A stretch of 64,000 bases of DNA from contig NW_004443593.1 in the NCBI RefSeq assembly GCF_000330505.1, positions 35,566-99,565 of the forward strand. The letters run 5' to 3'. The DNA comes from Entamoeba invadens IP1. Lineage: Eukaryota > Evosea > Mastigamoebida > Endamoebidae. The position numbers and the translations under genes are program-made. How positions within the stretch are numbered: the stretch's first letter is position 1; every line of letters begins with the position of its first letter. Below the pieces are notes generated by a model that saw only the letters and a list, made by a program, of their open reading frames with translations, was not told the origin of the DNA and made no database searches. Below are positions 50,606 through 60,716 of the stretch, one piece after another.

Positions 50606-50660
50606 GGATTCATGTAGATTGTTATTTTTTCTTAGGATGGTAAATATCTTTAACTTTTTT
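50606..50660 (+). repeat. Solo end of the CTGAGGATGG element family
   Basis: GGATTCATGTAGATTGTTAT, TTTTTCTTAGG, then ATGGTAAATATCTTTAAC closely follows 17530-17575. Its partner end is not visible and may lie in the adjacent gap. Confidence 0.6.
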
Positions 50661-50718
50661 TAGTTAATTTTTTTAATATAAAAAGGTATATTTTAAAACA
50701 TATGAATTTATTTGTTAC

Positions 50719-50818
50719 NNNNNNNNNNNNNNNNNNNNNNNNNNNNNNNNNNNNNNNNNNNNNNNNNNNNNNNNNNNNNNNNNNNNNNNNNNNNNNNNNN
50801 NNNNNNNNNNNNNNNNNN
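50719..50818. other. Assembly gap (100 N)
   Basis: A run of exactly 100 N, placed just inside the solo repeat end at 50606-50660, which suggests that a repeat caused the assembly break. Confidence 0.99.
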
Positions 50819-52581
50819 AAGTCAACAGATTGTGTTAAGAGGAAAAAAATGGTGTTTTTATATACTATTTATGAGGGTTTTGTTTTTTCCTTTTTCAATT
50901 GAAAAACAAAACATATTTAATTTTTTGTTATTACAAAAAGACAAATTCTAAATTATAGTTTCACATATCCAAAAATTATTTTATCAAGTAAAAATTTGTT
51001 TTGATATTTTTAAAATGTGAATAAATGTGTCAATAATTGATATTGATTTATTCGTTACATCAATTTATGAAATATAATTTTATTGAACAGTCGATATCTC
51101 TGACAAAATATGAACACATTTTAACAATAAAGTTTTGCTTAATATCGTATTATTGGTGAAGATTAAAAATTACCAATAAAAAATCGTTCTCATAATTTTA
51201 ATAACCAAATAATCACTTAACAATATAATTTCATTCTGATGAATAAAGTGTATTCATTAGTTGCTTTCACAATGATTTGTTATTCGAAAAATCATTACTC
51301 AATGTCTTGTTTATGTTTTATGAAAGTCGTTAATTTTTTTAAGTAAAAAATTTAGAGAAAGAATCTAACCCGTCACACCGTGACACAAAAAATGGTTTAA
51401 AAACAAAACGAATAAACAATATAATTATCTATTTTATAACAACATCTGTAATATCGATATCGTTTAGTAAATACTTGACATGTTGGTTGTATAATCACTG
51501 GCTATTTTGATCGTAAAATGATGTGGAAATACAATCACAATTCACATCAAATAAATCAAACAATGAACTATTGATATAGTATAAATTTAATTAAAATATA
51601 ATAAACAATAAACAAGTGAAATGGTTAATTAACGTGTATTATAAATTAACATCAACATATCAATAGCAAAAATTTATAATAAAACAACAATAAATTATAA
51701 TTTATTTTTTTAAATGTGAAACTATTTTTAATAATTATTATCATATAATTGAACCAGTCGATTAATTATGGATAATTTTATTATAAATTATCATAATTTT
51801 AAAAGGGTTAAAACACCGGAACCCCAAACAACTTAATTCTTTCATTTCAACAAATTATTTAAATTTTACATTGGTGTGATTAAATAATCGACCATTTGAA
51901 AACCCCACGCTCGTTAACCGTTTGTTATCATCAAATTAATTTATATTTTATAAATTTATCAATATGATATGTTCATAACGTGTTTTTGTATTTTTAATGT
52001 TTATTGTATTGCAATTTGCTTTGTTATTATAATTTCGAAGTTGAAACGTTTATTCGATCTTAATAATTCGAGTTTATATTACTCTGTGTTTTTATATTAT
52101 TATTATGTTAAAACATATTGATTATAGTGATAATTTAAGTTTATTCAATAGAGTTTATAATTTGAATATTCACAACAAAAATTAACCACTAGATGAGCAG
52201 AAATCAAATTTCATTTTATGGTGTCCAAAAGGTGGACTATTTATTCAAAATTTCGATGTTTTAATTTATTCGTTTTTGTTATTATGTTTTGATGTATTGT
52301 TTCGTATTATAAGTTATAAATTGTTAAAAACTATAAAATAAAAACCAATATCTAGTTTGAGTTGTTTGGAATGTTCGTTTTTACGAATTTACCCTTGTTT
52401 TAATTGATAGCCATATTATATAACATTTTTACAAAGTAAATTATTTTTTATGTTTTACAAGCAACAATAACATTATTTTTGGACAATAACAATTCGCAGT
52501 AATATTTCACGCCGCAGTGATTTTTCACGGTACTCTAATTATAATTTTATTTCATATTATATTTTACCACTCAATTGTTTT

Positions 52582-53512
52582 GATTTAATTTACCACTCCT
52601 TGAAGTTTTCCAGGAGTGCAAGTTTTGTACTATCAAATTCAAAACAAATTGCACAACAGTGAAACAAATTGTTTGCAGTGAAGCGACTTCAACTTCAATT
52701 CACATAGAAATTCCAGAGGTCCAGAATGTTTCTATTTCGCAGTGCACAACTCTGAAAATATCAAAATTGAAACTTGAGAAGTTAAATACTGAAATTTATA
52801 TAAAAAATTCATATGTTAAAGTTGATGGATTTGAATCTAAAATTGATAAAAACAAATTCTACTACAGCAAAAACAAAAATAACATTGTTAGAAACGACTG
52901 CAATGAATTTTGTGGGCTGTCTAAATTTGTACCAACGTCGCTTGGGTCTGTAGTCACCAAGAACGTTATTACTCAAAGTGAGTACCACAAAGACTTGAAT
53001 TACGAGATGTTAATTTCGTCTTATTTTTGGGACAAGATGGGGTACACACAAACCATTTCGTATATCAACTCGACTGGACAGTTTGAGAACTATAATCCCA
53101 ATGACTGAAAAAAAATGAAGATCAATGTGGAAGGACTTAGTTGGGTGTCATTAGGAGTCGTGTCAAGTACATACTATTTGTTTAAGTACTTAATAATGGT
53201 ATGAAGGACTCTTTATATTGGGATGGATTCTAGTGATGAATTTTTAATCATAAAGGCAATGAAATTGAAAATGAGCAACATGTGACGTTTGGATTAGTAC
53301 GTAGTAAAGTGGATATTGCCGGGTGTGGTTTTATTAAAAGCACTAATGAAGTCTTCTTCACTGTCAATGGAAAATTAATAAAAAAAGTAAAAATAAACTT
53401 TTTGGATTTGTCTGTTACCATCGCATTCAATCAAACAAATCCAATTACAGTCAACTACGGCAAAGAACCATTTATTTACAATTTGTCGTCTTTGAATATT
53501 AATGAAAAGTAA
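52582..53512 (+). pseudogene. Leucine-rich/SPRY-domain protein remnant
   Basis: The frame opens near 52582 (LPLLEVFQECKFCTIKF) and runs to a TGA at 53106-53108 with short leucine-rich-like strands (IEIPEVQNVSISQCTTLKIS). After lesions between 53108 and 53282, a SPRY-domain end follows: HKGNEIENEQHVTFG, then IAGCGFIKSTNEVFFTVNGK, the signature strand pair of SPRY domains. It ends in TAA at 53510-53512. No start codon or N-terminal module like that at 48513 is present, so the 5' part is missing. SPRY domains bind proteins; the specific role is unknown. Confidence 0.7.
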
Positions 53513-54081
53513 TTCAATTGTTTTATTGATTAATTTCATTATATTTAATAGTTTAGTATAGTAATTCAATTAATTAATATTTAATTATTAATAATTAACT
53601 ATTTAAAAACATTTGATTTAAAACAAGTACTAAATTTTGTGATTGATTTAATCATAAAATATAATGTAAACACAATATAATGTGATCATGCATCAAATAG
53701 AAACTTCTTGTTAATGTGATTTAAATAATATTTATATTTGAATGAAAAATACTTTCTTCACAAAAAGAAAATCAAAAAAGATATTCTTTTAAGGTTTCAC
53801 GATTTTACACCGACACCAGTGCACAATAGTTCAATAAACTATTTTTATATCAATAACATTTTTTTAAAATCAAAATTGAAATTTTGTTTTTTAATTTCAC
53901 CAATTTTTAAAACATGATTACTATTTATTCTAATTATTTCTTAAAAACCAGATCGAATTAAATTCACAAAATAACAAACCCTTTATTAATATAGTATATA
54001 TAGCAGATCTTTCTGATTATTATTGTTTACTAATTGTAATATTATTAATTATTTTATAAAAACTTTAAATTTCAAACAAAG
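53513..54081. other. A+T-rich intergenic stretch
   Basis: No gene or repeat identified. Confidence 0.55.
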
Positions 54082-54655
54082 ATGTCTAGCACAGCAATTA
54101 TTATTTCAAGAGAAAATGATAAAGAAGAAATTGTGGATGATTACCATTTTGAAACTCCAAATGATGTAATCAATAATATTTGTCAATCTTTTCAAAATTA
54201 TTCTTTTTCGTCTCAAGCATCAACAATGAAATATGCTTCTATCATTCATATCAAAGGAGGTAAAATATCTCTTTTTTGACTGCAAATAGTCATTCAAATA
54301 GTTCAAACCAGTTTTTTAAATGTACATTTACTCATTGTCCATGTAAACTTGTTTTGGTACTGTCCAAACAAAAGAACAGAGTCGTTCAAATTACACTTAA
54401 ACACCTACACACTCATAACTTTGATATTCTTCCTTGTATAATTTATCCATTTTTTACAGATGAAGAAAGAGCTGATATGATAGCAAAACATAAACTTGGG
54501 GTATCTCCAGAAAATATTAAAAAGGATTTAAATATTCCGTTTTCAAGTGTAAAAATTGGATCTATTGTAAGAAAATGCGCAGAGAAAACTGGTAGAGTAC
54601 AAAGTATTGATTTGGCTGAGTATTTAAAAACTTTGGAAAACTGGAGCACTGTTAT
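54082..54655 (+). pseudogene. MULE-type transposase, N-terminal fragment, cut at the Polinton edge
   Basis: Two frames, joined by a one-base shift in a T6 run near 54275, read as one protein: an acidic start (MSSTAIIISRENDKEEIVDD), a zinc-binding module (FKCTFTHCPCKLVL, then HLHTHNFD) like FAR1/FLYWCH fingers of MULE transposases, and a helical region (FTDEERADMIAKHKLGVSPE, then SVKIGSIVRKC). The coding sequence ends abruptly near 54655, where the inverted-repeat region of the Polinton starts. The catalytic domain is absent. It was probably interrupted by the Polinton or a small element at its edge. Confidence 0.6.
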
Positions 54656-55145
54656 GATAGTAGTTATAGTATGTCACCTCTCTCGAACTCGCAAAAATCG
54701 CACACTATGAAAATCACTTTATTAGGGTTTTTTTAACTTTTTGGACCCCCCTTTTTTAACACCCAGTGTTATCCTACAGCGATTTTTCAATTTCAAAACC
54801 TTCGAAAACCACAAAGGATGAAACAGTTTTTATTATCGATTTTCCTGGTTTTTGAGAAAAATTTCTTCAAAAATCGCAAAGGATTAACCATCATTTATAT
54901 GGGTTTTACGACCTCATTTTTCAAGGTCAAATGACATAAAATTGCCTAAAATTTACTCATTTTACACTAAAATATTGTTTATTTTAAAATTTATATAAAA
55001 TTAAAAATTTGAGGTAATATATGTTAAAATAAACATAAATTAGTATTTTAATAATAATTGCAAAAAGTTGCGAGTTCGAGAGAGTCGACCTACTATAACT
55101 ACTCTAAGTGAAACCTAAAAGTTCGAGAGAGGTGACTTAGTATAG
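54656..55145. repeat. Inverted-repeat terminal region with three CTCTCTCGAAC blocks
   Basis: AGTAGTTATAGTATGTCACC then TCTCTCGAACTCGCAAAAA (54656 on) is matched in inverted orientation at about 55065-55109. A third, inverted copy (GTTCGAGAGAGGTGACTTAG) lies at 55116-55135. The first pair could delimit a MITE of about 455 bp, or the whole could be the folded terminal repeat of the Polinton. The interior is G+C-richer than the flanks and contains no gene. Confidence 0.7.
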
Positions 55146-55209
55146 TTTTGAAAATAATTTTAAAAATAAATTTTGAACAAGACTAGAACATAAACTAACA
55201 TAATAATAA

Positions 55210-55291
55210 GAACCGAAACGAAGTGAGGTTCCACGAACAACATATATAATAAAAAAATATTTAATTTCGAGGTAGCGAATTCGCGACCTCG
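55210..55291. promoter_or_regulatory. Two hairpins upstream of the integrase
   Basis: GAACC ... GGTTC (55210-55231) and the near-perfect palindrome CGAGGTAGCGAATTC then GCGACCTCG (55268-55291, one mismatch pair) lie 30-110 bp before the integrase start. They stand out from A+T-rich DNA by G+C content. They could be a regulatory or replication structure of the element; the role is not known. Confidence 0.5.
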
Positions 55292-55317
55292 ACTTTATAG
55301 TTTAAAATAAATTAGAA

Positions 55318-56361
55318 ATGAGTTTTAGAGAAGGAACTGATTTTAAACAAAAACAAATTAAAGAACATCAAACAAGAAGATTGCGACATAGATAACAATT
55401 TCTAAATCAAAAACGTAATAAAATATTTATGGAGAACATACCTTTTAATAAGTTGACAATTGATCATCCGTTTAAGAGTTTAAATAAATATGAATCTATA
55501 TTGAAGAAAGATGTTAATAAAAAACAAACCATTAGTAAAGACTTCAATCCAAAAACCATGAAGAAACTTTATTCAAGACCTTATTACTCTCCATATTTTA
55601 ATAGTTATGAAGTCGATTTAGCTTTCTTTGATTCCGGAAACAGTACCAAACAAAATATCTACATGTTCATTATTAATATTAACACCAAATATTTGTATGT
55701 ATTTTCACTTTATAATAAAAACAATGACAGTTTAATAATGCCTTTTAGTACATTACTTAATGTTGGAGTTGTTTTTGATAACATACGTTTTGATGGTGAA
55801 TCTGCATTGAATAGCACTTATATGTCAAATTATTTCAATAAATTGAATATAAGAACATATTCATCCTCATCCAAACATATTAATAAAAACAGAGTTGTAG
55901 ATCGAGTTATCAGAACAATTAGAACTGCTTATGATAATATAAGGTCAAGATATGTAAACAAAAATCAAGATATACTTATTCAAGAAATTGTTACTTACTA
56001 TAATTTTTCAAAACATAATAAAACTGGTTATCGACCTATTGATATGCAATACATACCTAATTACAACAATATGTATAAATGCTATCAACTTGAATATGAT
56101 TATATTAAACAAATGGGTAAGAAGAATGATGAAATATTATATAAACAATTTGAAAATGGATTGTTATCTTATAAATATGGAGACAAGTTAATAATATATT
56201 TGGATAATAGCAAAGACAATACTTTCAGAAAGACAATAAACAATTTTAGTACTAAATCAACAATGATAAGATATGATCATGGTAACATAGTATGTAAACT
56301 TGATGATAATGATAAAATTGTAACAATTCCATGTTATTTTGCACGTCGTGATTACATCTAA
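55318..56361 (+). pseudogene. Polinton retroviral-type integrase (rve), internal stop
   Basis: One reading frame runs from the ATG at 55318 (MSFREGTDFKQKQIKEHQ) to 56361, broken only by a TAA at 55393-55395. A second ATG at 55429 gives an intact 310-residue protein that still contains the whole catalytic core. Numbered from 55429, the core has Asp63 (YEVDLAFFD), Asp122 (IRFDGESAL) and, 35 residues later, Asp158 (NKNRVVDRVIRTIR), where integrases have Glu. A C-terminal chromatin-binding-like beta region (YKYGDKLIIY, IVCKLDDN) follows. The enzyme would insert the element's ends into the genome. Whether the 37 codons before 55429 are needed is unknown, so this could be functional. Confidence 0.8.
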
Positions 56362-56455
56362 TTCAATATTAATAATAAAGTCGAATCGAATACAATCTAC
56401 GCGAAGCTTATTTACAATTTGTTATTCATGTATATGTTTATTTTTGTTCTATAAA

Positions 56456-56827
56456 ATGAGAAAATTATACATGAATTTACATAATAATAATTGCAAAGTA
56501 ATAAATACATATCAATTTGAAGTTGAATTACCAATTGAATTTGTTTGTTCTACTAATAATAAATATATTAATACTATTTCTACTAGATTCTATAATTCAT
56601 ATGGTCAGATTGATTGTGGAAATATTTTAAGAAGTGATTTGAATTCTAGTAATGATTATCCTTCACAAGATGGATTTATAATTTTTGCTAACAGTGATAA
56701 TCAAAAATCATTTGAAATCAAAGACAATAAACGAAAAATAAAAATATAGTTTACTGATTACAAAAATAATATAATCGATATTGATTCAGATTATTATTTC
56801 ATTGTTCAGTTAGAGTTAGTGTTTTAA
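56456..56827 (+). pseudogene. Polinton small protein, internal TAG
   Basis: The start at 56456 (MRKLYMNLHNNN) is preceded by TATAAA. The frame has alternating beta-strand character (YQFEVELPIEFVCSTNN), a TAG at 56747-56749, and then continues in frame for 25 codons (FTDYKNNIIDIDSDYYFIVQ, then LELVF) to a TAA at 56825-56827. The extension ends like a final beta strand, so the TAG is a lesion or a recoded site. Beta-rich and about 124 codons long, it might be a minor capsid or surface protein; that is a guess from context. A GAACC-GTA-GGTTC hairpin follows. Confidence 0.6.
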
Positions 56828-56832
56828 ATTGA

Positions 56833-56845
56833 GAACCGTAGGTTC
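56833..56845. terminator. Hairpin GAACC-GTA-GGTTC
   Basis: Perfect 5-bp stem with a three-base loop, five bases after the distal stop of the gene ending at 56827. One of a set of similar hairpins at gene ends in this element. Confidence 0.5.
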
Positions 56846-57045
56846 GTAGTATTTTATACACTATGTATTCTTGGTGTTATATCTGTTGTTAATATTTTTT
56901 GCTCTTTTATTTGAATAATCTCTTTTTAAACAAATATGTAAATATTTTTAATATTGTAATAAATATTATCAGAAATATAAACGATAATAATGAAGCTAAT
57001 TCTTCTATTTTTTCTAATTCAACCATTTAGTGTTTTGAAAAATTA

Positions 57046-57082
57046 AAAACATCAAAGATGTTTTCAGACCATCGAAGATGGT
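57046..57082. terminator. Two adjacent triloop hairpins at the fibre gene end
   Basis: AAAACATC-AAA-GATGTTTT (57046-57064, 8-bp stem) and ACCATC-GAA-GATGGT (57068-57082, 6-bp stem). The second abuts the distal TAA of the minus-strand fibre gene (57083-57085). They lie between converging genes and could serve both. Confidence 0.6.
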
Positions 57083-58176
57083 TTACCATAAATCGTTTCT
57101 AGAATTATAATTATTATAAACAGTACTTGATTCAAAAATATCATAAATTGTAGTTGTAGTAGTTCTTCCTAATGAATTAATAATATATGTTTTATAATCT
57201 GCAAAATTAGATACAGCTTTAGAAGACATATATATTTTTAGTGAAGAACCTTGACATATTTCTATAATAGATGATGTATTTGTTATTTGTAAATTTGGTT
57301 CTATTAGATTATTCCATTACTATCTATAGTTATATTACTCCACATTAAATTTGGATTACTTCCTAAATAATTAACACCAGGATAAAATAAATTATTAAGA
57401 TTACAATATAAATAAACACATATTGGTTTAGTTGTTATTGGTGTTAAATTACTATTTGATGTAAAATTCTTTGGTAAATATAAACTGAAATAATTAAAAC
57501 GATAATATCCATCACCCCATAAATAACTAACTGTATCTGGTATTATTATTGGATGCTCATTTATATTAAATAAATTTTGTACTGTTGTATATATTTTTCC
57601 ATTTAACATACTTCCACCACTAAATTGTTCAATAACTTTATAAATTTCATTATTAATAATTACATATGGAACTACTTTTACTATTCTATTTGTTGTTAAT
57701 AATTCTGTAACATTATCAATTTTTATTCTAAAATATGCAGTTTTATCAGTTTCTGATTTAATAGAATAAGTAACATTTTTATATGTTGTCACATCTTGCG
57801 AAATTATATTTGGATATGGATATATTATTTTTGGAGTTGGTATTGAAGCTATTTTTGTATCTGTGTAAGAGTTACATGTAGAACCAACATTATCACTATA
57901 CGCATTACATGATGAGCCAATCATATCAGAATATGTATTACATACTAATGCAACATTGTCGCTGTAACTTTTAGATTTATTATAATATGTTAATATTTCA
58001 GAATTTACATAATCAGTAGAAGAAATATCTTTTGTATTTATACTTACTGTTCCATTTATGCTTGTAATTTTATCAGTTTTAATTTCATTAGATGTTATTG
58101 TTGAAGGATTAAAATATGATGTGCAAAAAACACTATTTTTACTTTTATCTTGATAAGCTGTTGAAAATACTTCCAT
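57083..58176 (-). pseudogene. Polinton fibre-like protein with 11-residue repeats, frameshifted
   Basis: The open frame 58176-57304 encodes 290 residues. A short N-terminus (MEVFSTAYQDKSKNS) is followed by an Asn/Ser/Thr-rich stretch, then at about residues 70-105 three or four 11-residue repeats (YSDNVALVCNT, YSDMIGSSCNA, YSDNVGSTCNS, YTD). A beta-rich C-terminal domain follows (YRFNYFSLYLP, KPICVYLYCNLN). After the stop at 57304, a different frame carries on with about 75 coherent residues (EPNLQITNTSSIIEICQG to YNNYNSRNDLW), ending at 57083. That indicates a one-base frameshift near 57308. The layout of anchor, repeat stalk and head resembles a trimeric virion fibre. This is structural inference, not a recognised family. 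Confidence 0.55.
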
Positions 58177-58212
58177 TTATTACAAAAAAATAAAGATTAA
58201 ATATATTATTAT

Positions 58213-59850
58213 TTATTTGAACATAGTATCTAAATCAAAATTAGTAAGTAGTTCAACCTTATTTGGTGATAATGACCACATAGCATCATTTAATAAAATA
58301 ATATTAATAGCATTAGTATTAACTGAACCAGTTGATCCACTTGGTTAAATATATGGATTATAATCTCCAAACATAGGTGTTGTTTGAAGTGTTAATTGAA
58401 TATTTGATGTAGAATATAAACCATCAAAGAAGCATCCAGAACCATATCTTTCTAAAGGAATTGACATCATAAAATCAGTAGCATCACTTAAATATTTGAT
58501 ATGTTTAGATGAATCATTAGTATTTTCAGAATATTCATTAAACGTTAAACTATTAATTATAGAATGAGGAGCTGCAAATAATGTATCAAAATTGGTATTT
58601 GCTAATTGGAATTCACTAAATTCACTTGATAATGTATCCATTAGTTGATCTGGTATAGTTCTGTTTGCTGTTATAACTTTGATATCACTAATATGTGGAT
58701 TTTTAGATACAGTACATTGATTAATAGATCTTGGGAATAAGAAGAATAACATAGATGTATTTAGGTAGCTCATCATGTTTGAACAATTAATTCTAGAAAC
58801 AGATTGATTTGGTGGAAAATCATATTCAGTAGTAATTTGAGCTGGAACATATAATGGTGTTTTACTATATTTATCATATATTTCTCTCAATACTGAATCT
58901 TTAACATTAAATCCATTAATAACAGATTGAAATAATGTGCAAGTTGATTCCATAACTTGAATTGTACCAGTAAACTGAGAATAACTATTTCCACTTGAGA
59001 AATAACAATAACCAAGAATAAGTGATTTATCACCAATTTGTGTAAATTCTTTAGACACACCTTTCATATAATTAGAACATGTAATTGCATCTGATGCTAA
59101 ATGATTTTCATTAAATTCATCACATAATATTGCTGGATTAACCTGACAATAAACAAAATTTTGAGTAATTCTTTGTTTAATATATAATTCAAATTCATTA
59201 AATATTGCATTTGGATATGAAGTAAATGATTGTAAAGGCAAGAAATTATCTAAAGGAATTATCAATTTCATTTCAGCATCAAATGTTGAATTCCTAAGTA
59301 AATCATCAACTTTGACATATACTCCACATACATTATTTTTATGTTCAAAAACATTTTTCCAAGCTGTATAAACACCAGCTTTAGATTCTTTTTCTTGTTG
59401 AGTTCTACACATTCCAGAAATAGTTGTTTCGTATATCATCTTAGTGTTTTCATAATATGTAGTTCCATTTTTCCAATTAATTTTCATACTGTCTAGCCAT
59501 TGAGTAGAATCTTTTAAACCAATAAATAACATACAAGCATTAGATTCTTTTTCTACAGATGTGGTTACAGTTCTTGCTTCATCTAGAACTAATTTAAGTC
59601 TTAATTTAATAGTTGGGCTTAAATAACTCTTATCAATATTAGTAATATGAAATGATGGATCTGTAATCGCTATTTTAAAATGAGCATTACTATTAAATGG
59701 AACTTGTTGTTGATATGCATTTACAGTTATCATTCTTGCATCATGTACACCATCATTTGCAGTAATTATTTTTTGTTGTTCATCAAAATATTTTAGGATA
59801 TCTCCTCTATTGGCATCTTCTAAAACGGAAGGAATTCTTGTGTTAGACAT
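58213..59850 (-). pseudogene. Polinton major capsid protein candidate, internal TAA
   Basis: The frame 59850-58345 encodes 501 residues, with coding sequence continuing in frame after the TAA (58345-58347) for 43 more codons (PSGSTGSVNTNAINIILLND to TNFDLDTMFK). The full size is about 545. It is the largest gene in view, is beta-rich throughout with few charged helices, and lies between the fibre-like and small amphipathic proteins next to the ATPase. That is the position and size of the double-jelly-roll capsid protein of Polintons. Landmarks: ITDPSFHITNIDKSYLSP, LIIPLDNFLPLQSF and LYIKQRITQNFVY. Structure prediction would settle the fold. A start-to-start gap of 37 bp with the 98-aa gene implies a shared divergent promoter. 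Confidence 0.7.
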
Positions 59851-59887
59851 TTGTTAAGAGTAAAAATATGAATTTTAATTATTATAA
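59851..59887. promoter_or_regulatory. Divergent promoter, 37 bp
   Basis: Only 37 bp separate the capsid start (-) from the 98-aa gene start (+). The gap is A+T-rich with TAAAAATATG and TTATTATAA. A gap of the same size and type lies at 61845-61881. Confidence 0.55.
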
Positions 59888-60184
59888 ATGCGACATCCTG
59901 GATTTTATAAAACACTAAAAAATTTTGCAGATAAGATGTTAAATAAAGGTGGACATGTATTAAAGACATATGGAAAAATTATGTCAAAAGTTGTTAATGT
60001 TGCTAAGCCAATAATAAATTCTGTACCGGTTATTGGTCCTATAGTTGGTAATATTGCTGATAAAAAATTTCAAACATATTCTAAACTTGGTGAAAGAATG
60101 ATTGATGTCAGTAAAGGATCAGATCCTTTTAAAACATTAAAGCAATTTGGTCATAATGATCTCAAAAATATATGGGTGACATAA
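59888..60184 (+). CDS. Polinton small amphipathic protein, 98 aa
   Basis: A short basic N-terminus (MRHPGFYKTLKNFADKM) is followed by a Gly/Val/Ile/Pro-rich segment (AKPIINSVPVIGPIVGNIA, about residues 40-58) that could insert into or lyse membranes, then a polar end. Such small amphipathic proteins lie next to the capsid gene in Polintons and recall adenovirus minor capsid proteins that break membranes. That comparison is by character and position only. The frame is uninterrupted. The gene starts 37 bp from the capsid gene, divergently, and a GGGAC-TCT-GTCCC hairpin follows its stop. Confidence 0.6.
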   Translation: MRHPGFYKTLKNFADKMLNKGGHVLKTYGKIMSKVVNVAKPIINSVPVIGPIVGNIADKKFQTYSKLGERMIDVSKGSDPFKTLKQFGHNDLKNIWVT

Positions 60185-60215
60185 AATTAAGACATTAAAG
60201 ACGTAAGACGTAGTC

Positions 60216-60228
60216 GGGACTCTGTCCC
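60216..60228. terminator. Hairpin GGGAC-TCT-GTCCC
   Basis: Perfect 5-bp stem with a three-base loop, about 30 bp after the 98-aa gene and before the next gene on the same strand. Confidence 0.5.
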
Positions 60229-60294
60229 AGTCATACCAAAGGTAAAAAATGTCGATAAATAAATATTGATTTTATGTTTTTTATATTTTAACAA

Positions 60295-60621
60295 ATGGTA
60301 AAAAGTCCTCTATTTTGGCATAAACTTAAAAAATTGAAAGATTTTGTTCCTAAAGCAGCATTATGGATTAATGATAATATCGTTAAACCTCTTAAACCTA
60401 TAATGAAACCTATGATTGAAAATATCTCACCTGAATATGGAAAATATATTAACAAAGCAATTGATTATGGTTTAGAAATAGTTGATAAAACAGTTCCGTT
60501 ATATAACAAATTTATAAAAAAACCTGATTATAGACAACATGTCGGCGAACAGATTAAATATATTATTCGAGATTATATGGATAATAATTCAAGTATATTT
60601 GGTCTACCTGTTAATAAATAA
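60295..60621 (+). CDS. Polinton small basic/hydrophobic protein, 108 aa
   Basis: The layout is like the upstream 98-aa protein: a basic start (MVKSPLFWHKLKKLKDF), an amphipathic Pro/Lys/Ile segment (NIVKPLKPIMKPMIENI) and a helical end (VGEQIKYIIRDYMDNN). The two may be diverged paralogues. Uninterrupted, and on the same strand as its neighbour. Likely a virion or membrane-active component; function unproven. Confidence 0.55.
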   Translation: MVKSPLFWHKLKKLKDFVPKAALWINDNIVKPLKPIMKPMIENISPEYGKYINKAIDYGLEIVDKTVPLYNKFIKKPDYRQHVGEQIKYIIRDYMDNNSSIFGLPVNK

Positions 60622-60703
60622 TTATTAAAATTGTGATTACACACTTTATATTTTTACCAAAAATAAAAAATAAATAAAGAATATATTGATATATTTTTAG
60701 TAC

Positions 60704-60716
60704 GGAACGAAGTTCC
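60704..60716. terminator. Hairpin GGAAC-GAA-GTTCC
   Basis: Perfect 5-bp stem with a GAA loop between converging genes. It directly abuts the distal TGA (60717-60719) of the minus-strand gene, exactly as at the fibre gene. Confidence 0.6.

Larger units (their letters stand above)
49811..52581. other. Long A+T-rich stretch with assembly gap
   Basis: About 2.8 kb without a supportable gene. It contains the N run at 50719-50818 and, just before it, a solo end of the CTGAGGAT element family. Nothing else recognised. Confidence 0.6.

Noticed and set aside
54243..54290. Intron at the T6 run in the MULE fragment instead of a frameshift
   Set aside because: The only GT...AG span is about 31 nt, too short for Entamoeba introns.
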